From the NCBI RefSeq assembly GCF_000518865.1, contig NZ_JAEK01000026.1, positions 1 to 59,737 on the forward strand: a stretch of DNA of 59,737 bases, read 5' to 3'. Positions 45,402 to 54,126 of this stretch are shown piece after piece. How positions within the stretch are numbered: position 1 is the first letter of the stretch; every line of letters starts with the position of its first letter. The notes below the pieces were generated by a model. The model saw only the letters and a program-made list of their open reading frames with translations. It ran no database searches and was not told where the DNA came from. The position numbers and the translations under genes are program-made. This DNA comes from Bacillus sp. J37 (lineage in GTDB: Bacteria; Bacillota; Bacilli; Bacillales; Bacillaceae).

Positions 45402-46328
45402 ATGCAAGAGCAAGATATACGATTAAAAGTATCAAATGTATCGAAGAAAATAGGGAAAACATCGATTATAAATGATGTTAGCTTTGAATTGTGTAATGGT
45501 GAAATCCTCGGTTTATTGGGGCCAAATGGTTCAGGTAAGACAACAATCCTAAAAATGCTTGTTGGATTATTAAAACCAACGAAAGGGTCTATTTCTATTC
45601 ACGAGTTTGATCTTCAGAAAGACTTTGAAAGAGCTATTTCCAATGTTGGAGCAATTATCGAGAACCCGATCATGTATGACTTTCTTTCCGGTTATGAGAA
45701 CCTTGTCCAATTATTTAGAATGACAGACCAATTTTCCTACGAAAGAATAGATGAAATGATCGAATTATTAAGAATGGACGAGTACATAAAGGACAAGGTC
45801 CAAACTTATTCATTAGGGATGAGGCAAAGATTAGGCTTGGCACAGGCTTTACTCCACCGTCCTTCAATCCTTCTGTTAGATGAGCCAACAAATGGCTTAG
45901 ATCCTGAAGGAATGAAAAGTCTAAGAGATACCCTCAGAAGACTCGCAGACAAAGAAGGCGTATCAATCATTATATCAAGCCATATTCTTTCTGAAATTGA
46001 GCTTATTTGTGACAGCGTGCTCGTGATGAAGGATGGAAGATGTATTGAGCGTTCACAATTAAGAGATTGGCAAAACAATCGAATTGAAAAGCAAACCTTT
46101 CAATTCAGAATAGTAAATGTAGATTTCCTTAAAACATACTTAGTAGATGAATACAGAGGAAATGATATTATTTTTCATTCTAATGGATTCTCAATTGAGG
46201 TGGAGCTTGAAGAAGTGGCAAGATTAAATAAACTGTTAGTAGGTTGGGGATTTGATGTAGTAGGTATCGAGAGAATAGATAACCCTTTAGAGCAGATATT
46301 TCTACAGAAGTTAGGAAGGGGGGAATAG
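45402..46328 (+). CDS. ABC transporter ATP-binding protein, BcrA/YhcH-like
   Basis: This 308-residue ATPase has Walker A GPNGSGKTT near residues 40-48, signature YSLGMRQRLGLAQ near 137-149 and Walker B LLLDEPTNGLDPEG near 157-170. The C-terminal extension of about 75 residues is typical of the bacitracin-resistance-like (BcrA) exporter group. It overlaps no gene; the permease follows after two bases. Export of a peptide antibiotic or lipid is inferred, no substrate known. GCAGGTG before ATG is a moderate ribosome-binding site. Confidence 0.9.
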   Translation: MQEQDIRLKVSNVSKKIGKTSIINDVSFELCNGEILGLLGPNGSGKTTILKMLVGLLKPTKGSISIHEFDLQKDFERAISNVGAIIENPIMYDFLSGYENLVQLFRMTDQFSYERIDEMIELLRMDEYIKDKVQTYSLGMRQRLGLAQALLHRPSILLLDEPTNGLDPEGMKSLRDTLRRLADKEGVSIIISSHILSEIELICDSVLVMKDGRCIERSQLRDWQNNRIEKQTFQFRIVNVDFLKTYLVDEYRGNDIIFHSNGFSIEVELEEVARLNKLLVGWGFDVVGIERIDNPLEQIFLQKLGRGE

Positions 46329-46330
46329 CC

Positions 46331-47095
46331 ATGAATATCCTTTACCAGCTTATCCGTAATGAACATCAAAAGTTATATAAGCGCATGAGGATGTGGATCT
46401 TCCTTGGTTTGATCGTGGTTGCAAATATCCTAATGGGTCTCTTTTTCCATTTTTTATTTAAGGATACTGAATTTTCTTTTTGGGATTATGTTCAAGTGAG
46501 TTCGTACGTACTGCTTGTTATTCAATTAATAAGTATTATTATAGCGGGGGACATTGTTTCTAGTGAGTTTGAAAGAGGTACGATTAAATTTTTGTTAATC
46601 AGACCTGTTAAACGTGTAAATATATTAGTTTCCAAATATATAACTGTTCAAGCCAATGTATTTTTACTGGGAATGTTCCAATTATTTTTATCGATCATAA
46701 TTGGTCTCATCTTTTATGCTGATTCACTTTTTGTACTTGATCAAAGAGTACTTTTTGGATTAGGTAGTTACTTATTTCAGTTGATAGAAATTGGCATTAT
46801 CGCATCAATAGCTTTTGGTTTATCAGCCATAACGAGAAATAGTATCATTTCAATTGCACTGCCTATTTTCTTGGTTTTTACTTCAAGTGCACTTATGACA
46901 CTATTTCAACATTATCATGTTGATGCAGCAAAGTATTTATTGTTTGCTAACACAAATTTAATGCCTTACTTTTTTGGAGAACCAATGTTTGAGGGAATGA
47001 CCTTACTTTTTTCAATTGTCATTATTATGATTCATATGATGTCATTCTTTCTACTTGCTGGTTATTTATTTACAAAGAAAGATGTGCATGTTTAA
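46331..47095 (+). CDS. ABC transporter permease, ABC-2 type
   Basis: This 254-residue protein has six hydrophobic segments in the ABC-2 exporter layout. SSEFERGTIKFLLIRPVKR near residue 76 is the conserved coupling-helix region of BcrB-like permeases. It starts two bases after the ATPase stop, with GGGGGG upstream, so the two are coexpressed. A terminator shared with the convergent peptidase gene follows. Confidence 0.88.
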   Translation: MNILYQLIRNEHQKLYKRMRMWIFLGLIVVANILMGLFFHFLFKDTEFSFWDYVQVSSYVLLVIQLISIIIAGDIVSSEFERGTIKFLLIRPVKRVNILVSKYITVQANVFLLGMFQLFLSIIIGLIFYADSLFVLDQRVLFGLGSYLFQLIEIGIIASIAFGLSAITRNSIISIALPIFLVFTSSALMTLFQHYHVDAAKYLLFANTNLMPYFFGEPMFEGMTLLFSIVIIMIHMMSFFLLAGYLFTKKDVHV

Positions 47096-47100
47096 TACGT

Positions 47101-47134
47101 AAAAGACGGTAGAAGGAACTCTACCGTCTTTTCT
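47101..47134. terminator. Bidirectional terminator, ABC operon and M29 peptidase
   Basis: AAAAGACGGTAGA and TCTACCGTCTTTT pair perfectly around AGGAAC. The A and T flanks permit use on both strands. Confidence 0.9.
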
Positions 47135-47140
47135 CGAATA

Positions 47141-48256
47141 TTATTTTAAATTTTCCGGATTAAGAGGCTCTAGTTCAGGTATGACAAAACGACCATCTTT
47201 TCGAATAAGAACATCATCAAAATAAATCTCGCCACCGCCATATTCCGGGCGCTGAATCATAACCATATCCCAGTGGATATTGGAGTTATTTTCATTATAG
47301 GCATCATCATAAGCTTGACCAGGGGTGAAGTGGAAGCTGCCATCAATTTTCTCATCAAACAAAATATCCTGCATTGGATGCTGGATGAACGGGTTCACTC
47401 CGATCGCAAATTCTCCAATAAAGCGTGCCCCTTCATCAGTATCAAAGATTTTATTGATTCTTTCTGTATTGTTTGCAGTTGCTTCTACAATTTTTCCATC
47501 TTTAAAAGTAAGTTGTACATTTTCAAATGTAAAGCCATTATATGGCGATGGAGTATTATATGATATTTTTCCGTTAACTGAATCACGAACAGGTGCTGTA
47601 TAGACTTCTCCATCCGGAATATTCATTTGTCCAGAGCATTTAATTGCCGGAATGTCTTTAATTGAAAATGTTAAATCTGTATCATTTCCAGTTAAACGCA
47701 CTTTGTCTGTTTTATTCATAAGCTCTACTAAAGCATCCATTGCTTTGTCCATTTTGCTGTAGTCTAGATTACATACATTAAAATAGAAGTCTTCAAATTG
47801 TTCTGTGCTCATTTTGGCTAATTGAGCCATAGAAGAAGTTGGGTATCTTAAGACTACCCATCTTGTTTTAGGTACACGTATGTCCCGATGAACCTTTTGG
47901 CCGATTGTTTGACCTTGCAGCTTCATTTTATCGTCCGGGATATCGGCAAATTCATTAATGTTATGACCAGATCTTAAACCTATGTACGCATCCATTTTAC
48001 TCATTACTTCAGCTTCGAAGTCAGCCATCATTTCATATTGTTCTTGGATTCCGCCCATCATGAGGGCGCGGTCTACTTGATGATCCTTTAATGATACAAA
48101 TGGATATCCTCCAGCCTTATAGGCTTCCTTTACAAGAGCAACAACTAACTCTCTTTGCAGACCGAAATTCTCGATCAGAACCTTTTCACCTTTTTGTAAT
48201 TTTATCGAATAATTAATTAAGTTTTTTGCTAAAGTTTCGATACGTGAATCTTTCAT
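47141..48256 (-). CDS. Aminopeptidase, M29 family
   Basis: This 371-residue cytoplasmic metallo-aminopeptidase resembles aminopeptidase T/AmpS. Metal-ligand regions are DGEVYTAPVRDSVNG (Glu) near residue 220, NNTERI near 265, IGEFAIGVNPFI near 280, and the C-terminal SFHFTPGQAYDD and NIHWDMVM (His/Asp). It is about 40 residues shorter than AmpS as I recall, and belongs to the shorter M29 group. AAGGAGG precedes the ATG. It probably forms dimers, known for the family. Confidence 0.9.
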   Translation of the reverse strand: MKDSRIETLAKNLINYSIKLQKGEKVLIENFGLQRELVVALVKEAYKAGGYPFVSLKDHQVDRALMMGGIQEQYEMMADFEAEVMSKMDAYIGLRSGHNINEFADIPDDKMKLQGQTIGQKVHRDIRVPKTRWVVLRYPTSSMAQLAKMSTEQFEDFYFNVCNLDYSKMDKAMDALVELMNKTDKVRLTGNDTDLTFSIKDIPAIKCSGQMNIPDGEVYTAPVRDSVNGKISYNTPSPYNGFTFENVQLTFKDGKIVEATANNTERINKIFDTDEGARFIGEFAIGVNPFIQHPMQDILFDEKIDGSFHFTPGQAYDDAYNENNSNIHWDMVMIQRPEYGGGEIYFDDVLIRKDGRFVIPELEPLNPENLK

Positions 48257-48367
48257 GTAAATCCTCCTTTATTATTTCTACGTACCCCTTTATTGTACCC
48301 GATTCTCATGAAACAATGGTAAGAGCTTTATTACGCCTAATAAATTTTAAAAGCATCTTTAAATAAA

Positions 48368-48510
48368 ACTAGTTAGGTTAATTGTAACGGATGTGTGAGA
48401 CTCCTGTGGGAGCTGCATGGCAGGTGAGACTCATGCAGCGCTGGCGCCGAGGAAGGCTCACCGCATGCCCCACGGAAAGCGATCATCCTGGAGCTGCAAT
48501 TAACCAGTCC
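48368..48510. repeat. Palindromic repeat family B, diverged copy
   Basis: GTGAGACTCCTGTGGGA, GGTGAGACTC, GCGCCGAGGAAGGCTCACC and CCCCACGGAAAGCGA are in the same order as in the element at 32331-32475. The outer ends GGTTAATTG (48376-48384) and CAATTAACC (48497-48505) pair perfectly. The outer stem sequence differs from the other copy. It lies between the M29 gene and the ytxG promoter. Confidence 0.75.
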
Positions 48511-48606
48511 AGACGCTTTTATAGAGCATGCAAAGTTAGCGATAACAGTCTAAGATTAAAATGATGTCTAAAAAGAAGGAGATTTTAGCTATTATGTAAA
48601 ATTTAT

Positions 48607-48631
48607 GTTTATAATAGAAATGATAGGGTAT
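48607..48631 (+). promoter_or_regulatory. Sigma-B promoter of ytxGHJ
   Basis: GTTTAT and GGGTAT are separated by 13 bases, close to the sigma-B consensus GTTTAA-N12-15-GGGTAT. It lies 36 bases before ytxG. The B. subtilis ytxGHJ operon is a known sigma-B (and sigma-H) general stress target. Confidence 0.85.
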
Positions 48632-48666
48632 GGAATATAACAAGGAAAATATGGGAGGTGTATGAT

Positions 48667-49101
48667 TTGATTATCATTTTATACTTAAGCGTAGCATTAA
48701 TAGCCATTGCATTTACAATATTAGTGGTATATGTGTCGAAAACATTAAAAGCATTACAAGCTACGCTCACAAATGTTGCAGGAACTTTATCAGGTCTTGA
48801 GAATCAAATGGCAGGAATTACGACCGAAACAACAGAATTATTACATAAAACAAATGCACTTGCGGAAGATATTCAACACAAGTCAGAAAAGTTGAATAAT
48901 GTTGTCGAATCAGTAAAAGATGTAGGGGATACCATTCAACAACTTAATGTAACTGTCAAGAAGGTAACAACTACAGCGTCAACAAATCTTGAGCAAAATC
49001 AAGATAAAATTAATCAAGTTGTTCAATGGAGTAATGCTGCAATGGAAATATGGGCAAAATGGAAACAGAAGAGTGAAAAAAAACAACAATTGAATGGTTA
49101 G
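48667..49101 (+). CDS. ytxG: DUF948 general stress protein YtxG
   Basis: This 144-residue protein has one N-terminal membrane segment ([22 protein letters not shown]) and a long cytoplasmic coiled-coil part rich in Thr, Gln and Asn, matching DUF948. The start is taken as TTG 48667, eight bases after GGAGG; a GTG at 48658 overlaps that site. First gene of the ytxGHJ stress operon. Function unknown; probably a membrane-anchored scaffold. Confidence 0.88.
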   Translation: MIIILYLSVALIAIAFTILVVYVSKTLKALQATLTNVAGTLSGLENQMAGITTETTELLHKTNALAEDIQHKSEKLNNVVESVKDVGDTIQQLNVTVKKVTTTASTNLEQNQDKINQVVQWSNAAMEIWAKWKQKSEKKQQLNG

Positions 49102-49131
49102 ATGCACAAATAATTTGAGGAGGTTGAAATC

Positions 49132-49632
49132 ATGGCTAAAAATAGCAATGGCAAAGACTTTATTATCGGTTCACTAATCGGAGGACTTGTTGGTGCAGCA
49201 ACTGCATTGTTTTTGGCTCCTAAATCCGGAAAAGAAATGAGAAGCAATTTAGGTCAACAAGCATCAGTAATGAAGGAACGCACAGGCAAGATGACCAATG
49301 ATGCGTTTGAGAAAGGTTCAGAATTTGCAGCAGTTGCAAAAGATAAAACATCCTCTCTTACACAAGTAGTAACAGGACAGTCTTCACAAATTATGGACAA
49401 AGTTCGTTCGATTACAAATTCATCGAACTCAAGTGAACAATCAGATGTTGTAGAAAAAGAAATAACAAATGCTTTAGAACAGTTAACAGAAGAATCAACT
49501 GAAGGAAAGAATCAAGATAAAACAGAAACTGAAACACCTTTAGCATCTGAAGCACAAACAGAAAATAATCATGTTCAAGAAGAATCCCCAAAAGAAGAGG
49601 GTACAGAAAGTACGGTCAAATCTAATAGTTAA
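49132..49632 (+). CDS. ytxH: YtxH general stress protein
   Basis: This 166-residue protein carries the YtxH domain: a glycine-rich membrane segment FIIGSLIGGLVGAATALFLA at about residues 11-30 followed by PKSGKEMR. The rest is a helical, then acidic, disordered tail (Glu/Ser/Thr-rich from residue 110). GAGGAGG-type site precedes the ATG. It is 30 bases after ytxG. Role unknown; homologues are induced by stress and starvation. Confidence 0.9.
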   Translation: MAKNSNGKDFIIGSLIGGLVGAATALFLAPKSGKEMRSNLGQQASVMKERTGKMTNDAFEKGSEFAAVAKDKTSSLTQVVTGQSSQIMDKVRSITNSSNSSEQSDVVEKEITNALEQLTEESTEGKNQDKTETETPLASEAQTENNHVQEESPKEEGTESTVKSNS

Positions 49633-49692
49633 TATTGAACATGAACATTCTTAGATGAAAGTGAATAATTGACTAGGTGTAGAGGTGATAGA

Positions 49693-50022
49693 ATGAGCAA
49701 CCAGGTAATTGAGTCAATTGAACAATTTGAAGGACTATTACAAAAACATAATGAATTTTTATTTGTTAAGAATAGTTTAACATGTCCTATAAGCCAAGCA
49801 GCATTTGATGAATACCAGGAATTTACTGAAATTCATAAAGATTATCCCAGCTATCATTTACATGTTCAAGAAGCTCGTGAACTCTCCAATTATATTGCGG
49901 AAACATACGGTGTAAAACATGAATCTCCACAAGCCTTAATTTTTCGGGGAAATGAAGTTGTCTGGAATGCTTCACACTGGAAGATTACATATGATGCTTT
50001 AAAACAGGAAATTGTAGGGTGA
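49693..50022 (+). CDS. ytxJ: Thioredoxin-fold monothiol protein YtxJ (bacillithiol-linked)
   Basis: This 109-residue thioredoxin-fold protein has a single active-site Cys in SLTCPISQAAF near residue 33, with Ser in place of the second Cys (CPIS). YtxJ is annotated as a bacilliredoxin-like, bacillithiol system protein (YpdA/BrxC group) in Bacillus. AGAGGTGA precedes ATG 49693; the frame is open eight codons further up. Third gene of the stress operon. Confidence 0.9.
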   Translation: MSNQVIESIEQFEGLLQKHNEFLFVKNSLTCPISQAAFDEYQEFTEIHKDYPSYHLHVQEARELSNYIAETYGVKHESPQALIFRGNEVVWNASHWKITYDALKQEIVG

Positions 50023-50070
50023 AAGAAAAGGGGATCATGCCTTGTTATGGCATGATCCTCTTTTCTTTCT
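50022..50070. terminator. Bidirectional terminator, ytxJ and FtsA-like gene
   Basis: AAAGAAAAGGGGATCATGCC and its complement around TTGTTA form a stem of about 19 bp with one mismatch, flanked by A and T tracts. Confidence 0.9.
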
Positions 50071-52215
50071 TTATATCCACTGAATCTCAAGCTCATCTCC
50101 AGGATTCAATTGCTCTTGAAAAGATACTTCCCGGCTGTTTTTTAATAACTTAAATTGATTGCTGCTTGAATGAGGTATGTCAATCTCAACGGCTGTAAAA
50201 AGGTCTTGAAAAATAAAGGGTTCTATCTTTCTTTTTTTCGTTTCTAAAAATTCTCCATTATATAGAACATCACAATCGGTTAGCTTTATTCCATCTCGAT
50301 AAAATTCCTGTAGTGTTTTTTCTAGGGCAATGGATTGACCATTAAAAATAATCGGCATTGTTTGAGATTGTTGAATGTTGGCTTCTAAGATAAATTCTTT
50401 CAATAGTGGCTCTTTCATAGGTTTGAGAACGAGAATATCGCCATCTTCAAGTTTTGAATCTCTTGAGGCTTCCAATCCGTTTTTAAAGAGTTTTCCTGAA
50501 CATGCTGGAACTGGCAAAATTTTATCGTTTATCATGATTGAAAACGGTTTTATCTTGTCTAATTCCTGTTTTAAACCAATGGTATATAGTCCTTCTTCAA
50601 TAGTTGCAGGTATTGAACACAATAAATGGTCACGATCAGACAAAAGTACATTTTGGCTAGCTTTCTTGTTGTTAAGCAAAATTGAAGCAGTTAATGTATA
50701 GGCCTGGCCATTCACTTGAAATGATTTTGAAGGAATATCATCTAAAATAGAACTGACTGGAACAACAGGAGCATCTCCATCTTTTCCTTTTTCTACTGTA
50801 ATTGTATCACCGTGTGTAATTGGATCCTCAATGGAACAGATCATTCCGTTTCTCTTTATAATTGGTGCTGTGCCATGCCCGCCAGGTATGGTAATCGCTT
50901 TATTGTTTACAGTCACCATTAAGGCCATTCCAGGTTTTCCATATAGTTTTGTTAATTGGATGCCAGAAGACAATAAACTATCAGCAACTGTTAAAGATTT
51001 CATATGGAATAGCCGCACAGTACGCTCATTAACGGTTACACTTATATATTGAATCGGATTTTGTTTGGATGAAACGGCAATTCCAATCGGAGTGACTAAT
51101 TCCGGTCCTTTTTGAACATGTTCTTCTAGCTTAAGCTGAGGTATAGCATCAATACCTCTGATCGCCACCCGATTTTCAGGTAACTCTAGTAATGCTGCCA
51201 ACCTTTTTGGAAGTTCCGGAGTTAGACTGCCTCCTCCTACAAGCATTATCGCTTTAGGAGATACACCATTATTCAAACGGATGATCTCATTCCTGATTGC
51301 TGCAGCAAGCTTATCGATTGCAGGGGAGATTTTTTTCAAAATATCTTCTTTTGATAGTTCAGCTTCGAATCCTAAAATATCTGTAACTGTTATATTATTC
51401 TCAGCTTCCAGTTTTCTCTTAGCTTCTTCAGCTTTTGGGAAATCTAGTAAAAATTCGTCTGATACAGATTCTGTAATTTCATCACCTGCTATAGGAACCA
51501 TTCCATACGAAATGATCGTTCCCATATCAGTAATGGCTATATCAGATGTTCCTGCTCCAATGTCAACAAGAGCAACATTTAATCTCCTCATTGACGTGGG
51601 AATTAGGACATTAATGGCGGCAATTGGTTCTAACGTTAAGGCTTCCATTTCAAGTTCGGCGCGATTCAGTGCAGCCAGCAAAGATTCAACCACAACTTTT
51701 GGAAGAAAAGTGGCGATAATCTCCACCGATACTTCTTCACCTTGTTGATCAATTAAACTACCAATCTCTTCACCATCAAGATCATAATGAAGAACAGAAT
51801 ATCCTACACAATCATAATGATGGGCACGCTCATTTTCATGTTTTTTAGCAAGTTGTTGCTGAGCGATCTGTACAGCCATGAGTTCAAGATGAAGAATATC
51901 TTCTTTTTGAATTATAGGTTTGCCGGTTATTTCAAGAGAAGCAGTTGCTCTTTCTGTTTTTAATGCACGACCTGCTGCAGCAACACATACTTTATGAAGA
52001 GGTCCGTGTTTCTTTTCAAGTTCTTTTTTTACAGAAGAGATGACATTTGCGACAGACAAAACATCATGAATTTGTCCGTCTAACATAGATCGTTTTGTGT
52101 GTTCCTTTACTATAGTATCAACAATAAGATAAGAATCGTTCTCTTCTTTTAAGATTAATCCGACTACAGATCTAGTTCCTATATCAAGTGCAAATGTTAG
52201 GTCATTAGGGGTCAT
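50071..52215 (-). CDS. FtsA-like actin-fold ATPase with a long C-terminal extension
   Basis: The 714-residue protein has an FtsA/PilM-type actin fold in residues 1-390: phosphate 1 motif FALDIGTRSVVGLIL at 8-22, phosphate 2 motif LVDIGAGTSDIAI near 217 and adenosine motif IMLVGGGSLTPELPKR near 329. FtsA is about 430 residues; here about 320 more follow. The extension contains repeated segments ending in a GD turn and strand (THGDTITVEKG, EDGDILVLKP, NPGDELEIQW), like beta-grasp domains. No C-terminal amphipathic membrane helix is seen. It is a monocistronic gene, absent from B. subtilis as I recall, so not the division FtsA. Role unknown. Confidence 0.85.
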   Translation of the reverse strand: MTPNDLTFALDIGTRSVVGLILKEENDSYLIVDTIVKEHTKRSMLDGQIHDVLSVANVISSVKKELEKKHGPLHKVCVAAAGRALKTERATASLEITGKPIIQKEDILHLELMAVQIAQQQLAKKHENERAHHYDCVGYSVLHYDLDGEEIGSLIDQQGEEVSVEIIATFLPKVVVESLLAALNRAELEMEALTLEPIAAINVLIPTSMRRLNVALVDIGAGTSDIAITDMGTIISYGMVPIAGDEITESVSDEFLLDFPKAEEAKRKLEAENNITVTDILGFEAELSKEDILKKISPAIDKLAAAIRNEIIRLNNGVSPKAIMLVGGGSLTPELPKRLAALLELPENRVAIRGIDAIPQLKLEEHVQKGPELVTPIGIAVSSKQNPIQYISVTVNERTVRLFHMKSLTVADSLLSSGIQLTKLYGKPGMALMVTVNNKAITIPGGHGTAPIIKRNGMICSIEDPITHGDTITVEKGKDGDAPVVPVSSILDDIPSKSFQVNGQAYTLTASILLNNKKASQNVLLSDRDHLLCSIPATIEEGLYTIGLKQELDKIKPFSIMINDKILPVPACSGKLFKNGLEASRDSKLEDGDILVLKPMKEPLLKEFILEANIQQSQTMPIIFNGQSIALEKTLQEFYRDGIKLTDCDVLYNGEFLETKKRKIEPFIFQDLFTAVEIDIPHSSSNQFKLLKNSREVSFQEQLNPGDELEIQWI

Positions 52216-52489
52216 GTTTGTACACCTTCTTTAAGCAGATGGTTATTATCATTTACAAATAAATGATAATACACTTTCATTGTGTTCGTTCGCTTTATTA
52301 CATGAAAGCTTAAAAGCGTTTAAATGTTAAAGTTTTTAATGACAATCACAATTATATGGTTTATAATTACAACTAATTAAAGAAAATGTACCACACTTTT
52401 ATTGAATGATAAAGAAATCTTACCCTAGTTTCCATACTAGTAAAAAAGTCGAATTTCTAATCAATTTTAATTGCGAAAGGATGAGAGAG

Positions 52490-53566
52490 ATGAGTAATGC
52501 AGAATTAGAAGCATTAAGAGCGAGAGCTGAGGAAATTAACTTACAAATCTTAAAGTTAATTAACGAGAGAGGTAGAGTTGTTCAAGAGATTGGTAAAGCT
52601 AAAGAAGCACAAGGTGTCAATCGTTATGATCCTGTTCGCGAGCGAAAAATGTTAAATAGTATTAAAGAATATAACGATGGACCATTTTTAGACTCAACTT
52701 TACAACATATTTTTAAAGAAATCTTTAAGGCTGGTTTAGAGCTTCAAGAAGATGATCATAGTAAAGCATTGCTAGTATCACGTAAGAAAAAGCCGGAAGA
52801 TACGGTTATTGAAGTAAATGGTGTTAGGATTGGGGATGGAAGCCAATCATTTATCATAGGTCCTTGTGCTGTTGAGAGCTATGAGCAGGTAGCAGCAGTT
52901 GCAGAACAAGCCGTTAAACAAGGGATTAAAATCATGCGTGGGGGTGCCTTCAAACCGCGTACCAGTCCATATGACTTCCAAGGCTTAGGTGTAGAAGGTC
53001 TTAAGATACTAAGAAAAGTAGGCGACGAATACGGTTTAGCTATTATTAGTGAAATTGTAAATCCAGCAGATATTGAATTAGCATTAGATTATGTTGATAT
53101 TATTCAAATTGGTGCACGTAACATGCAAAACTTCGAATTGCTAAAAGCAGCGGGTGCTGTTCGTAAACCTGTTCTTTTAAAACGTGGTCTTGCAGCTACA
53201 ATTGATGAATTCGTAAACGCAGCAGAATATATCATTTCACAAGGAAATGATCAAATCATTCTATGTGAGCGTGGAATCCGTACGTATGAGCGTGCAACAA
53301 GAAATACGTTGGATATTTCAGCAGTTCCTATTTTAAAACAAGAAACACACTTACCGGTATTTGTTGATGTTACCCATTCAACAGGTCGAAGAGACTTATT
53401 AGTTCCTACTGCAAAAGCAGCACTAGCAATTGGAGCTGATGGTGTAATGGCCGAAGTACACCCGGACCCGGCTGTCGCTCTATCTGACTCTGCACAACAA
53501 ATGGACTTCGATCAATTCGATCAATTCATGACTGAATTAAAGCCTTTAGTTAAAGTGAATGTATAA
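52490..53566 (+). CDS. aroA: Bifunctional DAHP synthase/chorismate mutase
   Basis: This 358-residue enzyme condenses PEP and erythrose-4-phosphate at the start of aromatic biosynthesis. Residues 1-85 are an AroQ chorismate mutase ([18 protein letters not shown]) that acts as feedback sensor in Bacillus. The DAHP synthase domain follows, with [10 protein letters not shown] near 120, [14 protein letters not shown] near 146 and a C-terminal [19 protein letters not shown] lies eight bases before ATG 52490, and the frame is open to 52406. The symbol aroA is the Bacillus name (aroG in other schemes). Confidence 0.96.
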   Translation: MSNAELEALRARAEEINLQILKLINERGRVVQEIGKAKEAQGVNRYDPVRERKMLNSIKEYNDGPFLDSTLQHIFKEIFKAGLELQEDDHSKALLVSRKKKPEDTVIEVNGVRIGDGSQSFIIGPCAVESYEQVAAVAEQAVKQGIKIMRGGAFKPRTSPYDFQGLGVEGLKILRKVGDEYGLAIISEIVNPADIELALDYVDIIQIGARNMQNFELLKAAGAVRKPVLLKRGLAATIDEFVNAAEYIISQGNDQIILCERGIRTYERATRNTLDISAVPILKQETHLPVFVDVTHSTGRRDLLVPTAKAALAIGADGVMAEVHPDPAVALSDSAQQMDFDQFDQFMTELKPLVKVNV

Positions 53567-53597
53567 GAATTTAGAAAAAGATTTTTGATTGTTATAA

Positions 53598-53721
53598 GAA
53601 AAGCGCAAGCGCCTTGGTCAGCCCCGACAAGTATAAGGCGATTTGGAATAGAAGGCGTTCTTTGCCTTCAATTTCAAATTGGCTTATGACCTCGAGGGGC
53701 TAGGCGCTGGAGCTAGACACT
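53598..53721. repeat. Palindromic repeat family A, full-length copy (inverted)
   Basis: AAAGCGCAAGCGCCTTGGTCAGCCCC at the left and GAGGGGCTAGGCGCTGGAGCTAGACAC at the right frame a central hairpin around TTCTTT. It is the reverse complement arrangement of the copy at 44461-44576. It follows aroA by 31 bases and so may lie in its mRNA. Confidence 0.8.
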
Positions 53722-53771
53722 GAAACTAATTACAAAACTTATAAATTCTGATAGTATTAAAAAGGTACTTT

Positions 53772-53860
53772 GAACAAAGAGGTTGACTTAAGATAGGAAT
53801 TCCGCTTCTTCTTTTTAGAGGAACAATTCCTATTATATAAAGTCACCCTCTTTTTTTGTT
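53772..53860 (+). terminator. Long imperfect hairpin with T tract after aroA
   Basis: GAGGTTGACTT...ATAGGAATT pairs with AATTCCTAT...AAGTCACCCTC across a loop of about 25 bases, followed by TTTTTTT. It is a plausible aroA terminator, much longer than the others in the window. Confidence 0.65.
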
Positions 53861-53980
53861 TTTTATTCATAAAAATGAAAAAGTTAGGCAAAATGATAAT
53901 AAGTAATACCCCAAAAAACGAATATAAGTGTGAAAATCGAACAAATATGTGAAAACAGCCTGAAAATCGGTGGAAATAGA

Positions 53981-54009
53981 TTGCGGACGTTTTCAGAGTA
54001 TCGTATGAT
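53981..54009 (+). promoter_or_regulatory. Sigma-A promoter of ccpA
   Basis: TTGCGG and TATGAT are separated by 17 bases. The distance to ccpA (118 bases) leaves an untranslated leader. Confidence 0.6.
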
Positions 54010-54126
54010 AAGAAACATAGAATTGGAATTACGACAAGACGTAACAACTTTCTACATAACAAAATGAGACTGGTAAAACCAAGTCAGATAATAAATGTTC
54101 TTAATGTAACAGAAGGAGTGTTTTAT

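Noticed and set aside
50071-52215. Cell-division ftsA
   Set aside because: Too long, no ftsZ next to it, no terminal amphipathic helix; only the actin-like part is shared.
53757-54062. Minus-strand ORF of 101 codons between aroA and ccpA
   Set aside because: It runs through the long hairpin and ccpA promoter, is rich in Phe/Lys from AT bias and has no start signal.
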